Source of the DNA: Membranipora membranacea
Taxonomy: Eukaryota > Bryozoa > Gymnolaemata > Cheilostomatida > Membraniporidae
Assembly: GCA_914767715.1 (NCBI GenBank)
Contig: OU612072.1
Coordinates: 16,864,001 to 16,928,000 of the forward strand
Reading direction: 5' to 3'
Length of the DNA stretch: 64,000 nucleotides
The notes below the pieces were generated by a model. That model saw only the letters and a program-made list of their open reading frames with translations, did no database searches and had not been told where the DNA came from. Position 1 is the stretch's first letter, and each line of letters begins with the position of its first letter. The position numbers and the translations under genes are program-made. Below, one piece after another: positions 24,945 to 36,609 of the stretch.

Positions 24945-26832
24945 GTGTGTTTTTTTTATGTGTGTGTGTGTTTATTGCTAGAATAGCTTAAACTAGAATG
25001 AGTAAAACGTCACAAAGGTATATAAAAAGTTCAAAAGCATTGGGACAGTCAGATAGCATGAAGCTAGAGCAGAGACTGCCCGACTAGAACTCTCGACGCC
25101 ACACATACTGCCAGAACGACAGAGCGAAACATCCGCAACCTGCACACAATCAAACCCCCTACCACAGGCGCGCCAACCAAGGAACCAGACTGAGTACATG
25201 TCTCCACTCCCATAAGGTACCTGTTGTACAGGTTGACACCATGGCACAACAGGGACTTCTCACCTCGCTTGCTTTTGGCCTTTTTTGTTCGTGAATTATT
25301 TAATCTTGTGTTATAATCATGTTGTGATTTAAGAGAGTTGATAAACTCATTCGAAAATGTTCTTAAAAGTAGTTTTAAAGAGCAGTATTGGAATAGCATA
25401 TCCAAAGGCATTATATTTAAAGGGTTGAAACATGATCTCTGGTTTTTTTCTTTAAAATCACTCTTACACAAGCCTTTTGGAGGACTATTACTCGTTTAAG
25501 GTCATTTTCAGCAGCATGACCCCAGAACTCTATTCCATAGAGCAGGTGCGGGTAAAAAAATGAGTAATATAGTTCAATCATTGTATTTTCGTCAAAATAT
25601 GGCCTTACTACACGCATCATTTTTACAACCAAATTTAATTTTTTGCACAATTCATTTATATGCGACTTAAAAGTACTATTTGAATCAAGGATAATACCTA
25701 AAAATTTAGTTTCATTTTTCAGTTCAAGGGTGTTGGTATTCAGTTTGATAACATGGTCATCGGCACTGATAGCTTTTCTTGGGGATTTAAAATTACCTGA
25801 AGAGTTTCGGAATAGTTAAGTACTAGTTTATTAGCTAAGCACCAATTTTCAACTTTGTTTAATTCTTGACTTAAAATAGCATGGTCTGTACAAAAAATAT
25901 TAGTGTCGTCTGCATACAGTATGTAATTTAATGCAGGCGCTGCATTCAACTGTCGTTTATGTAAATCAAAAATAAAAGCGGCCCAAGGTTTGAACCTTGG
26001 GGTACCCCTATGTTGATGTCACGGTACTGAGATACAGCATTATTTAACATATTGTTTACGGTTTTTGAGGTAGTTTTCGATGAGAGATGTGGCACAGGGT
26101 AAAAATCCATTAAACGGTAGCTTTTTGACTGAAATTTCATGATTAATAGTATCAAACGCCTTTGAAAAATCTAAAAATATGCCAAATGTGCTGTTGCAGC
26201 GGTTAAAATTTTCATACAATTGTTCCATGAGCTTGTTTATAGCAGTGGTGGTATTTCTGCCTCTTCTAAATCCAAACTGGCAGTCGGTTAAAATTGAGTT
26301 GGTCTCTAAGAAATCAATTATCTGGTTACTAAGAATTTTTTCAACAATTTTAGAAATAGTGCTTAAGATTGATATTGGGCGATAGTTATTAGTACTTTGT
26401 TTGTCCCCTTTTTTAAAAAAATGGGTGTTACTCGTGTAATTTTTAAGCAGTCTGGGAACACAGAATTTTCAATGACCAAATTTACAAGATATGCCAATAT
26501 TGGGAGGATAATCAGCTTGTTTTCTTCGGTCGCTCGTGACGAGATTTTGTCAGGACCAGTGGCTTTTTAGCTTGGAGCTTGGAGTGCTATCAACAATATA
26601 TAAACTGAATTCGGGTCTAGAATCCCACTCAACTTGAGGGGCAAAATAGTCAGCAAAGCTAGCGTCTGTGGGACGCAATTTGTCGGCAAGATTCGCACCT
26701 ACGCTTGTGAAGAATGTATTAAAACTTTCAGCAACCTCTTGAGAGTTTTTACTGAGTGATTGGTCGTTAGTTTTGAGGGTAATTGTGCTGTCTTTGATTT
26801 TTTCCGAACCATTGATCATCATTTTTATGAAT
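24945..26832 (-). mobile_element. Decayed non-LTR retrotransposon in block Z of unit B
   Basis: Minus strand, 5'-to-3': N-terminal linker (26,822-26,550), RT block FLDFSKAFDTINHE (about 26,180), GVPQGSNLGPLLFLIYIND (about 26,000), LYADDTNIF (about 25,910), then the thumb (25,650-25,417). The blocks are in different frames, so several frameshifts have accumulated. The 3' end has AATAAA followed by a CA/TA-rich tail at about 24,950. The matching site in unit E (about 30,633) lacks the insert. Motifs fit the Jockey/CR1 group; the clade is uncertain. Confidence 0.88.
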
Positions 26833-28219
26833 TTCCAACGTATTTATTGAAAGCTTTTTCCTCGTCGGCCTTTTAAGCAAATAATATAGTTTCTGATGTT
26901 GAACATGTTGTTGTAACAATAGAATATAAAAATAAAATGCAAATATTGAGCATTAACTATTGGCCATCACGCATTTCAGTAATCATTACTATTTTTGCTT
27001 ATTATTTTTCTAAATGCAAAACAGTTTTTGAGTATAACGCAGCTGTCTGTTTTTTGGAAGTATATCTTTTCTGACCTCCCAGTCAATGTAAAACAATACT
27101 TTCCCTTTTTATCTCTGTAAGTGAATATATTAATCCTCATGTATGGTATATATATATATATATATATATATATAGCTATGTATATTGTCATGACAGCTGG
27201 TCCCCTGCAATGCTCTTAGAGCAAGTATCCAATGGATGACTCTCAGTCCTTTATTCTAATTGGTCCTATACCTTGGCCAGGACTTCAATGTACGCTTTGG
27301 CCTGATTAGTTTTGTACCTTGGCGTCTGGCTATTATTAATTCTGCGTCGACTGTTTTGGCCTAAGTGCTCTAATTAAAACGGGTATAATTACCCTTTTAT
27401 GGCTGACAGCCTCCACAATGTCAGTCTCATGTAATATTGTTGTTGGTGATAAGATTAATATCCGATTGATGGTAAAAATATATGTGGAAACTTAATCAAA
27501 AGAGAATATTGAGCTGTCAGTGTCCCTCTGTTAGAATCTCATACATAATTACTGTATTATCATATCTTGGAAGAACAATTGTTATATCTCACAGACAGAG
27601 ATCAAGATAGGAAGCTCTCTTTCTCTTAATTGTATACGTATATTCTGTGAGCAGCTTTCCTAAAATGGAGAAACCGTATCTCAAAGAAAGATGATGGGTT
27701 TGTCACTTGCAGTTGCTACCATCCTTTACAGATGGGTTTGTCACATGTATTATATGTAGCTGAACCAGTCAGCTCCTGTTATGATCCGAAATATGGCTTA
27801 TGAATATTATTGATTATTTGTCTGTAACCTTTCCTAGCATACATAGCTCTCTCACAAAACCAAAACTATAAATTTAAAACTAGTCAATTAAAATCGGGAA
27901 GGCATTTTTTTATACCACAGTTGGAGTAGACAGACAAACAGCAACTTTTTTAGCTACCATAAAAGTCATGACATAAATCAAAATTGACAGGCAATAAACC
28001 ACTGTATATTCCTATATCAAGGAGACAAGTTATCCTCCCTCTTTATCTGAGCAGATAACTCCAAAGTAAAAACCATATTCCGGATATCAAGTTCATCAAC
28101 AATATCTGATTGTCAACATTCTTAGCTAGCATATCGTTGGCTGATTATACTATAGAATTGTCTGGTCTGTATATATGAGACAACAGCAAGAAAAAACAGA
28201 GTATTAGCAGTAAAATCAA
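26833..28219. other. Blocks Z (right part) and W of unit B
   Basis: Non-coding. 26,833-27,400 matches 30,630-31,160, and 27,400-28,180 matches 31,160-33,060 minus the MITE and SINE insertions there. A TA microsatellite lies at 27,147-27,174. Confidence 0.65.
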
Positions 28220-28840
28220 CGAGTAAGCATTGCATCTCTACTTTAGTTGTACAAAAGGTGGTAAAATCAATATTTTTTATCGTTATGTATCACTTTGTAA
28301 AACCTTTTATCAATTATATAAATCATAACAAGGCAAACTTCCATAGCCATTCTTAACAAAGATAGGCCCATAGCGTCTTTCGATTTCATCCGGTGAGAAT
28401 CTCATACATGAGCACAGATTTCTTAGTGGATCTAGGAACTACGAGCGTTGTACCGTGCAGACACAAATCAGGAATGTATGATTTAGCCCTTTTTGCTGGA
28501 TCAGTCAGTACTCTGTTCAACGTTCCTGAAAGTGAGAATTATACCTGGTATGGTATGATACTAACTACAATGTTAGTAGCATTAAAAGGACAAAAGATCG
28601 GGAAATAAATCTCTTACGCTTGATATTGTAGAGGGAAGAACCTGTACATATATGGTTACCATTCTCATTGGTCTCCGGTATCATTACAACGGCATGCATG
28701 AATCGAAATTGAATTTTTGTGTCGTGTATATAATCCACAAAATGAAGTTTTGTGTTTATGATAAACGCATGTGTATAGAAAAACCCATAACCAGTGCCTC
28801 ATATCACTTTTTCAAAAAGTGTTTTGGAAAAAAATAGAAG
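28220..28840. repeat. Orphan X flank (fifth copy, no TRIM gene)
   Basis: Matches the X flanks of the TRIM copies, closest to 56,380-56,900 of unit D, including the conserved ctcatacatgagcacagat and gtcagtactctgttca stretches. The sequence to its right should be a TRIM gene but is not; homology ends around 28,780. Best read as a unit whose gene was deleted. Confidence 0.75.
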
Positions 28841-29984
28841 AAACAGCTGAATGACAGTCCTGTGTTTTACCACCTATGTTTAGTATAACCAGTGTTGAGG
28901 GTGTGCTATTTATATTTTTTCTTACCTCAATGATTAACAAAATAGCTGGGGGTACCCCTATAGGAGGGGGGCTACTAATACGCCATTTCCTGGTTAACAC
29001 CCATTAAGTTAGAAATAAACATTTAAGTAAGTACAGTAAGTTGCTGGAGAACAGCAGGGGCAGGGCAAGAACTTTATAGGAGGAAATTCGGCCTCTATAC
29101 TTTAGAAAAGGCGGAAAATTTTGCACCAACCACACATGCACCCAAGTCACATTTCACAGACTGAGAAATATAGTAACATAAGGTAGTATTTTTGGGCGGA
29201 AGGGTGGGAATTGTGAAAAGATGGCTTGTCACTTCAGTTGTCTAGAATGAATGGATCAAGGATGGAAATTTTACCAGTTATAACACAGTACTGTGTTATT
29301 AAATAACTGAGCCTTGTCACATCGCTCAAGAAAAAATGAGTTATTTAGGTGTAAAAAACTCTGTATTTATATGTCTGACATGTGCCATGAAAGCTTGAAA
29401 TAAATAAAAAATTAGAAATCAGCTTACTTTACCCATATAACTTGAATTTAGATCAGCAAGCGTTGCCGAGTGCCTAGTGTGCTCGATCACAGTGTAAGTG
29501 GCCCAAGATTAAATCCCGGACCCATAAAGTAAAGGTTAGATTCCCAAATGTTTTTATATATACCACAATAATAACGTGCTTGTTGCGCAAGAGGCCCGGG
29601 TTCGAATCCTAAATCATTTTGCGCTGAGCTTTGCAAGCTTCAGAGGCTAAGCGGTTGCGCTACATTCTATGGCTGTAGTCACTGAAAATAATTTGGGGGG
29701 ATGTCAACTCACTACAACATATAATACTTTTCAATTCACATTTTATGCATATGAGGATGAAAAGGATGACAACTATAATTATAGCTAATACCTGGCTGGT
29801 CTCATCGCTTTAGAAACATCATCAGCAAAACAAAGAAAGAAATAGTTATCATGATGTATTTCAGGTGTGATCTTTGGTTTGCAAAGAGAAGTTTTGCTGT
29901 ATTAGTCAAGTCTAAGACGAACCCATTCCTGATACCCTTGGCGAGATTGAGAAAGTGGGAGAGCGCTTGCAACACGATAACAGA
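28841..29984. other. Non-coding segment replacing the lost TRIM gene
   Basis: No similarity to TRIM exons or introns is visible. It contains the C/G-run motif at 28,944-28,990, a palindrome AACACAGTACTGTGTT near 29,285, and two tRNA-like remnants: a Leu-like GTTGCCGAGTG near 29,462, and a 3' half with GGGTTCGAATCC at 29,573-29,610. Confidence 0.5.
28944..28990. repeat. C/G-run motif, copy outside the Ngaro element
   Basis: Order: GGGGGTACCCC hairpin, spacer, GGAGGGGGG, then ctACTAATACGCCATTTCC. It matches the three motif copies inside the Ngaro-like element in order and in the ACTAATACGNC core. Confidence 0.55.
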
Positions 29985-31160
29985 TCAATGATCCAAATCC
30001 CTTCACTCAAGCAGTACAACTAAGTATTTTTTCTTTAGTCCACAGCAATGACTTCTAACTTTTTTGATGAAGTCTTTAGCAATGAGTTGTATGAGTCGAC
30101 ATTGTTACATCTGTCAACAATAAAATGGTCGGCATCTGTGAGTTTGGTGACCTGAGCCTCTTTTCTCATCGACTTCCAAATAGAATGGTCTGTGATGTGG
30201 ACATGTTATCGTAAAAATATATTAATATAAATCACATAATTTTATCTGAATAGCTATAAAATTTTCATTTGTTTATAATAACAACCCTGCTGCTTGAAAC
30301 GGAAATTTTGTAGTCCATGTCCTCGTGTTCATTTACTGAAACTTTTTTCATCATCAGGAGTGGGTGAGTCTGAGCCCCCTAGACTTTTGCTCCCTGCCCG
30401 GTGGTATGTCTAAGACTGGACAGATACAGTAAATCTATAAGCAAATAGGACGGTCTCTGATGTTGAACATTTTGTCATGAAAAAATATATGATAATGATA
30501 AATAAAAAAAAATAATTACATAAGTTTATCAAAATAGCATTAAAATCTCATTATTAATAGACCCTGCAGCTTGATACGGGATTTAATTTTTGAATTTTTT
30601 TGAAAATTCATGGTCAGCTTCTTCGTTCTCATTTATTGAAACCTTTTTCCTCATTGGCCCTATATATCAGCAAATATATAGTCTCTGATGTTGAATATAA
30701 TGTTCTTAAAAATATGATATATGTGTGAGTGAGCATAAATTATTGACCATCGCACATTCCTGTAATCATTTATATTTTTGCTTATTATTTTTCTAAACGT
30801 TAAACAGTTTTTGAATAAAACGCAACTGTCTGTATTTTGAAAGTATATCTTTTCTGACCTCCAAGTCAATGTAAAACAACACTTTCCAATCTCATCACAG
30901 TGAATTTTCTGCCAAATAAAGTCAAATATATCATCATGTATCGTATTTATATAATATATATTATCAAGCTGGTGGCCTGCAATGTTGTTAGTACTAGTTC
31001 CCAATGACTGCCTCTCATTCCTTTATTCTTTTGGTCCTAAACCTTGGCAAGGACATCATTATATGCTTTTGGCTGATTAGTTTTGTACCTTGGCACCTTG
31101 CTGTTAGTGAGTCTGTGTCGACTGTTCAGCCTAAGTGCTCTAATTAAAATATGAATAATT
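29985..31160. repeat. Block Z of unit E
   Basis: Matches 24,300-24,940 joined to 26,833-27,400 and also 48,150-48,700. Because it lacks the LINE at about 30,633, it is the empty site for the LINE at 24,945-26,832. No coding content. Confidence 0.75.
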
Positions 31161-31326
31161 GCCCTTTTTTGGCTGGCAGGCTCCACAACGTCAGTTTTCA
31201 GCAAAATTGTTGTTGAATAAATATCAGATTGTTGGTGAAAATAAAGGTGGAAATTTGGCAAAAGGGAATAATGAGCTGTCAGCGTCCCTCTATTACCGTT
31301 TGAGTCGCATACATAATTATACTGTA

Positions 31327-32251
31327 AAGCTGCGTTTACACGTCCGACAAATCGGCTAATAATAACAACTCCGACACAGATTATGAATCTGCTCTATAAT
31401 TGTTGTCTGTCAACATGTCAACGATACGCTATTTACACACTGTTCATACCTAACCGATTTCAACACAAACTTCCAACTCAACTTGTCTCTGATTGGCTAG
31501 TGAGACAACTAGTTGGTTTAGTCAGTAGTAGTATTAGCTAGTAACTAGTATAACTACTTAGTAATTCATAGCTGGAGAGTGGAGTCTCCTTCACTAGTCT
31601 CCCTAGTTGAAAGGCTACTGTTGTGCCCCTGCAGACTGAGACTGACAGAGAGTCATGTATACTGCCCTCTGCGGGTAAAACTCGTTATCACAAAATTTCG
31701 ATTGCATTATGTCATATCTTTAATTATGAATTATTCTTTTCACAAATAATTCTCAATTAAGTTCTTTTGTCCATTGGACTGATTGATCATCAAACAATAG
31801 TTATCATCAATAAAATTTTAAATGGTTAGATTATTTAAAGCTATTTTTGGTAATTTTCTAATCTCAACCATAAATCTTGAAATTTGTGATAACGAGTTTT
31901 ACCCGCAGAGGGCAGTATAGTAATGATTCATCATCTGATGAAGATGTTATAATAGCAGCAGCAGCAATAACTGTTATAACTATATTGCTGTACAAGTTGC
32001 TGCTAAGGACAAGGAAAGGGTGAGAGAAATATAATGATCACCATTACTTATACTCATTTATTGGCTGAACCATTCATAATTGTTAAGATCTGTCGTTCAC
32101 TTGTGACATTGTCACAAGTGAACGATTTTGAACAATACAGATTTAAACACCGATTTAAACACAGATTAACTGTTTACACGGTCAGTCAAATCGGTGACCT
32201 GTGTCGGAGTTGTTATTATTAGCCGATTTGTCTCACATGTAAACGCAGCTT
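31327..32251. mobile_element. Inverted-repeat DNA element, 925 bp, hosting another MITE
   Basis: The ends share about 53 bp of inverted repeat with few mismatches, starting aagctgcgtttaca and running through aaatcggctaataataac. TA lies outside the left end. The related W block at about 27,545 continues without it, supporting insertion. Inside are the 258-bp MITE and a short perfect palindrome (cgttcacttgtgac, 32,087-32,117). No transposase is visible; superfamily not assigned. Confidence 0.85.
31660..31917. mobile_element. MITE with 35-bp perfect inverted repeats
   Basis: Terminal repeats starting tactgccctctgcgggtaaa are identical for 35 bp on both sides. TA is duplicated outside (31,658-31,659 and 31,918-31,919), as in Tc1/mariner-type insertions. 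The interior is AT-rich without coding capacity. The perfect arms suggest a recent insertion into the older 925-bp element. Confidence 0.92.
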
Positions 32252-32691
32252 AATAGCTTTCCTAAAATATAATAAACATAGCCTCAACTTAAAGGACTCT
32301 CAGTTGAAAAAGGATAGTTTTGTCATTAGGTTTGCAACCATGGGTTTGTCACTTTGATATTGATGAGTGGCCTGTAGCTGAATCACTCAGCTTCTGTATG
32401 ATACATCACCAAACGCATTCTTCACATTTCACTTTCCCACTCCTGTGTCAGCATTACTCACAGATTAATATTCCCAGATTATGATATATTTTGTTGTAGT
32501 CTGTCTCTCGTCACACTGTGCTGTCTGGTAAAGTTCTCTCACCAAATCAAAATAATTAGGCTATAAGTTTGAAAATTATCCAAAGTAAATTTGGAATCCA
32601 ATTTTGTACCACATTTGGCGGTTGTCACTGACAGAAATTTGTGTAGCCACCATTATGGTCATGATATTATATTAAACCAGTATTTAGTAGA

Positions 32692-32935
32692 GACTAGAAG
32701 ATGACTCAGTTGGTTGGAGGGCCGTGCCTTTAGCATGCAAGTGTTGAAGATCGCGTGTTCGAATCCTACTGATGTCCATCGACTACTGGGGTTTGGTTGG
32801 ACCCAGCAGTGCTCCGACCTGCCTGCAAACGTAGAGCAACCTGGCGTAGATAATGCGGCCTTGCCCCTACTTTGTATTTTGCCACCCATGCCTTGGATGT
32901 GGCGTGTGATACAACAGCTTGCTTTTAAATCAACG
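32692..32935 (+). mobile_element. tRNA-derived SINE (~245 bp)
   Basis: The head resembles a tRNA: box A-like GACTCAGTTGGT, an anticodon-arm region reading like tRNA-Ala (TTTAGCA), and box B-like GTTCGAATCC. A ~170-bp unrelated body follows, ending in aacagcttgctttt. The W block of unit B (about 28,015) lacks it. A relative is at 55,455-55,640. Confidence 0.75.
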
Positions 32936-33273
32936 ATTCTATAAGGTGTCAAGTTATCCTTCCTCTTAGTCTGAGCAGGTAACTTCGGAGTAAAAATCAC
33001 AAATTTTGACTGTCAACATTCTTAGCTACATTATCGTTAATAGACTTTACTAAAGGAAAGTCTGTGTCTTATTTTGAGAAAACTTAATTGTAAGCTAGCA
33101 GCAGCATTATTAGTCACCCAGCCAGCGAAGATGATCCTATTGTCTGGGGACAAAACTACTTTTCTATAGCCACATAACCAATGTCAAAAGGACAGATCTA
33201 TCCTGCAAGTTGGAGAAAAAATGTCACCACAGGAGTGAAAATGTCAATTGAACACCCTTTTTCCAACCTTACT

Positions 33274-34145
33274 TTATTGTAAAGCGCTTATGTATGAATC
33301 GTACGCCTGAGACTTCCACCTGCCATGAGCTTTGATCCGCGCCACAGACCAGCCTCTCTTGCTTGCCCAAGTTGCTCCACCATGACGAAAACAATGGGGA
33401 GTAATCTTCACCTTCAAGCCAGCAGCACAGCACTCTTTCTGTAACATGCTACGGAGGGACGCCGCAGTGATGTTGAACAGCGGTTCATCTTCTAGTCTGC
33501 ACTCTTGCTTCTCCAAGTAACCCTTAAATAACTGCACAATGCCAATAGACTTGGAACAGGAGTCTGAAATCGTGATGATAGCAGGCTTCTCAGAGTGCTC
33601 GAAAGACCTCAGCCTTAAAAACAGAGTCTTCCTAGATTTTGAGATCTTGACATCATTACATCGTAGATAGTGTTCCTCACTAGACACACAAAATTTGGAC
33701 GGCCAAAGGAATCCAAAGAAAGCCAAGGCTACCATCACCTTGAACATCTGACATGAATAAACTGGCAGAATAACCTCAGCCCCCCGATACAGAGACTTGA
33801 TCTGCGGCAAAGAGACTGGGTGCTTCCTCAGAGTCTGTTGCCTTCTCTTCTTCAATCCCTTCAAAGCTATTCCTAGCTTCTCAGATTCCCAGGCGATCTC
33901 AATGCCCTTGCGTCTAAACATGTGACGGAGTGCTGACAAGTGGGATTGCACTCTCCCATATCCCAGACCCTTCTTGACCAGTTGCGCTACCCATAGCTCA
34001 GCCGAGACTTCCGATTGTCCACTGGATATAGGCAGTGACATCTCCTCACAAAAGGTCGAGTTATCATCAAAACACTTCTCATAAATAGCTGTAGAATTTG
34101 TAGACAGAGAATCTGCGTTCAGTGACTCAAACTCTCCCTCTAAAC
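33274..34145 (-). pseudogene. Ngaro tyrosine recombinase, catalytic Arg replaced
   Basis: About 290 residues are open. The C-terminal part has the Arg-His-Arg-Tyr style signature: PHCFRHGGAT (HxxR) followed by HGRWKS and the nucleophile context YDSYI. The first catalytic arginine, expected in FGFLRPSE-type sequence, is Trp here (FGFLWPSKF, codon TGG, one step from CGG). This should abolish strand cleavage. The N-terminal side starts directly after TCTTTTGTCTGTTACAG, a good splice acceptor. The role is circular-intermediate integration of the element. Confidence 0.85.
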
Positions 34146-34213
34146 CTGTAACAGACAAAAGAAAACTTTCATTAGCCAATCAAAGTTTCAACACAAATTG
34201 ACCAACACATCAC

Positions 34214-34266
34214 TACCCCCTCCCCCCCACCCGAGCTCTACAGCCGACTGATACGGCATTCACTTC
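34214..34266. repeat. C/G-run motif, between recombinase and RNase H frames
   Basis: Order: C run, CACCCGAGC, then gccgACTGATACGGCattcacttcc. It sits immediately downstream (in minus reading) of the RNase H stop. Confidence 0.55.
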
Positions 34267-34278
34267 CAACTTATCACA

Positions 34279-35660
34279 CTACTGCATAGATTTATCCCTG
34301 CAGTACAACCTGTTCAGGATATTAGTCACAGCCATGTTGTCAGTAAAAATGTTGATCCCCATATCAGAGAACTCCAAACTGAGCAACGTAAGTACAACAT
34401 TGATGGGATACAGTTCCAATACTGCAATGTTGAACTTCTTGCCGTAAGGCCAAGACCCTGAGAACCAAGATGACCGCCACATAAAACCGAAACATACAGA
34501 GGTTGACGCATCTGTGTATACCTCAGGGCAGCAAGATGTTGAGGAATCTAGCATCCTAAATAGCCTTTCTGGTGGGGTATGAAGTAGGCTAAACCACAAA
34601 CGCAAATCATCAGTTACTTCCTCCGAGACTTTCCTCCTTTTTTTTCTTGCCGTTGGGAAAGAATTCCAGACAGACTCTCGTATACGCTGCTTAGTTAAAT
34701 CCTTGCACCAGCTATAACCTGTGATATATGGTTTAATGAACCAGCAAGTGACTGCCATTCCTTAACACGTGGTGTCCTAGACAGGAATTGATTGAGTTTA
34801 CAAATAATTTTGTCTCTCTTTTCTGATGGGATATACATAGCCAATCCCTCAGCATCAATACCAATCCCCAAAAACACCAAGCTCTTCACTGGCCTCACGG
34901 TTTTATGCGGTGCAATAGGCACTCTGGTAGCCTCACACAATCCCTCAAAGCCCCCTCGCAATTCTCTTGCGAGTCCGCCACAAAGAGAATTCATCCAGAT
35001 AGTTGAAAACATGGGCCTGCACCGGAGAGTGCTTGTAAAACATACAAACTAAGGAGTCACTAATCCTACTGAGTAACTGGCATGAACTAGACGCTCCCAT
35101 AAGCAGCATCCTATCCACATAGTACTCGTCCTCGATGTATATGCTCAGGAATCTCCAATCTTCGCGTCTGATAGGAACAAACCTGCAGGCATCAGCCAGA
35201 TCCACCTTAGCCAACCAAGCACCACCATCCCCATAATTTGATATCAAACAGTGACCGACGTCTTGAACCGAGCAGTACTGCACAGATCTTAACAACTCCG
35301 GTATATTGTCATTCACAGCGCCTCCAACTGGATGGGAGAGGTTGAATATCATACTATATTTATCACTGTTGGGCTTTTGTATCACATAGAGGGGAGAAAT
35401 GAAGTTATCAGGAAATAGCTTGCTAGAAAAAGGACCAATAATGCGTCCCTTGGCCACCTCATTGCTGAGCTTAGACAAAAGAGGCAATGGAGAAGGCCGC
35501 AGCTTTACTTTCCCATGCAATAAGTGAAAATCCTGTTTTACACAAAGTGGGAAGCCATGTCTGGAGCCATCGATTACAAATTGTTCATCTGAATAACCCT
35601 TCAGATATACAGCCAGTCTTTCCACGTTCACAGGTGACTCAATGCCGAAAGATGACATAT
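34279..35660 (-). pseudogene. Ngaro reverse transcriptase and RNase H (frameshifted)
   Basis: RT: AKVDLADACRFVPI, the DRMLLMGASSS turn, and NYLDEF at the catalytic position where YLDD is usual. RNase H: EVYTDAS, the ELYPI block and FTDNMAVTNIL, ending early at LYCRDKSMQ before the last conserved helix. Frames shift near 34,975 (just after the active site) and near 34,700. The start is placed at 35,660 after TTATTTTTTGCAG, an acceptor-like sequence. At least two frameshifts plus loss of the RNase H end make it non-functional. Confidence 0.85.
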
Positions 35661-35757
35661 CTGCAAAAAATAAACACAGCAAGTTTTCAGCAAACACTAC
35701 ATAACCATTATACTCAAACTAATCAAGTAAAAACCTTTGTCTCGATATTCCTCATAA

Positions 35758-35810
35758 TACCCCCCCCCCCCACCCGAGGGGAGGGTGCCGACTAATACGG
35801 CGTTTCCGAC
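35758..35810. repeat. C/G-run motif, between RT and Gag frames
   Basis: Order: 13-base C run, cacccgaggggagggtg hairpin, then ccgACTAATACGGCgtttcc. It is the most complete of the four copies. Confidence 0.6.
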
Positions 35811-35826
35811 GAATTGGTAGATGAGC

Positions 35827-36575
35827 TAGATTAGATTAGATTTTATTGATACATTCGTGTTCAATGATGATTGTGTGGAATGTGTACAATGCGTAACAAA
35901 AAAAATATTAAGAGCGGTGATTGTTGAAATATGTCATAAAAAAAGGAAAAAAACGATTTGGCACGCTTTTGTGTTCTACATTTCTTAGGTCTAAAAATGG
36001 CATTATTGCAAGAGGAAACCCTACTAAAATTTGTTGGTATTCGATTATAAAGTAGATGGGTCGGATCATCAGCTATTCGTAAAAAATGGCACTTTGAGAG
36101 TTCAAAAATTAAATCATATACGGCCGACAAAGCTAAAACTTGTAATCTCTTGAAATCTTGAAATCATCCTGCTAGCTGATCGCTGTATTCTTTCTTAACT
36201 ATCCCTGTCTTGATCAGATAACATAAAAAACCAAGCAGGGGAGGCATACGTGATTAGGGATCGGATGTTGGCACAGTAGTATCGTTTAAGTCCTTCTCTA
36301 TTCATACCAAGGACTTTCAGTTGGCGTAACAGAAAAAGCCTTGAATTGCAACTTGAAATAATGCTGTCAACATTATTACTAAAAGTTAGATGTTTGTCAA
36401 TGTGTATGCCTAAAAACTTGGTATCCGTAGAAGGTTGAACACTTACTGAATCATCAACAAAAATATTCTTATCATAATTAGTACGACCATTAAAATAAAC
36501 ATTCATAATGACCGTCTTGTTAGCATTCAAAAGCATCATATTATCTACGGCGCATTTCATGGTATGGGTAACAGT
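35827..36575 (-). mobile_element. 5'-truncated LINE nested in the Ngaro element
   Basis: The minus-strand frame 36,560-36,195 encodes the post-catalytic RT region (KFLGIHIDKHLTF, then SLITYASPAWF). The 3' end is AATAAAATCTAATCTAATCTA at 35,827-35,850, a short tandem tail typical of CR1/L2-like copies. It separates the Gag and RT frames of the older element. Confidence 0.8.
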
Positions 36576-36609
36576 TAGTCAATTAGCCAAAGTGATTGGT
36601 TGATCTACT

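Noticed and set aside
29573-29610. Possible tRNA gene (box B GGGTTCGAATCC)
   Set aside because: Only the 3' half is present; no D arm or acceptor stem. The other tRNA-like spots also fail to fold fully.
32714-32944. Reading frames over 32.7-33.0 kb on both strands
   Set aside because: They coincide with the tRNA-headed SINE and differ from its second copy by indels.
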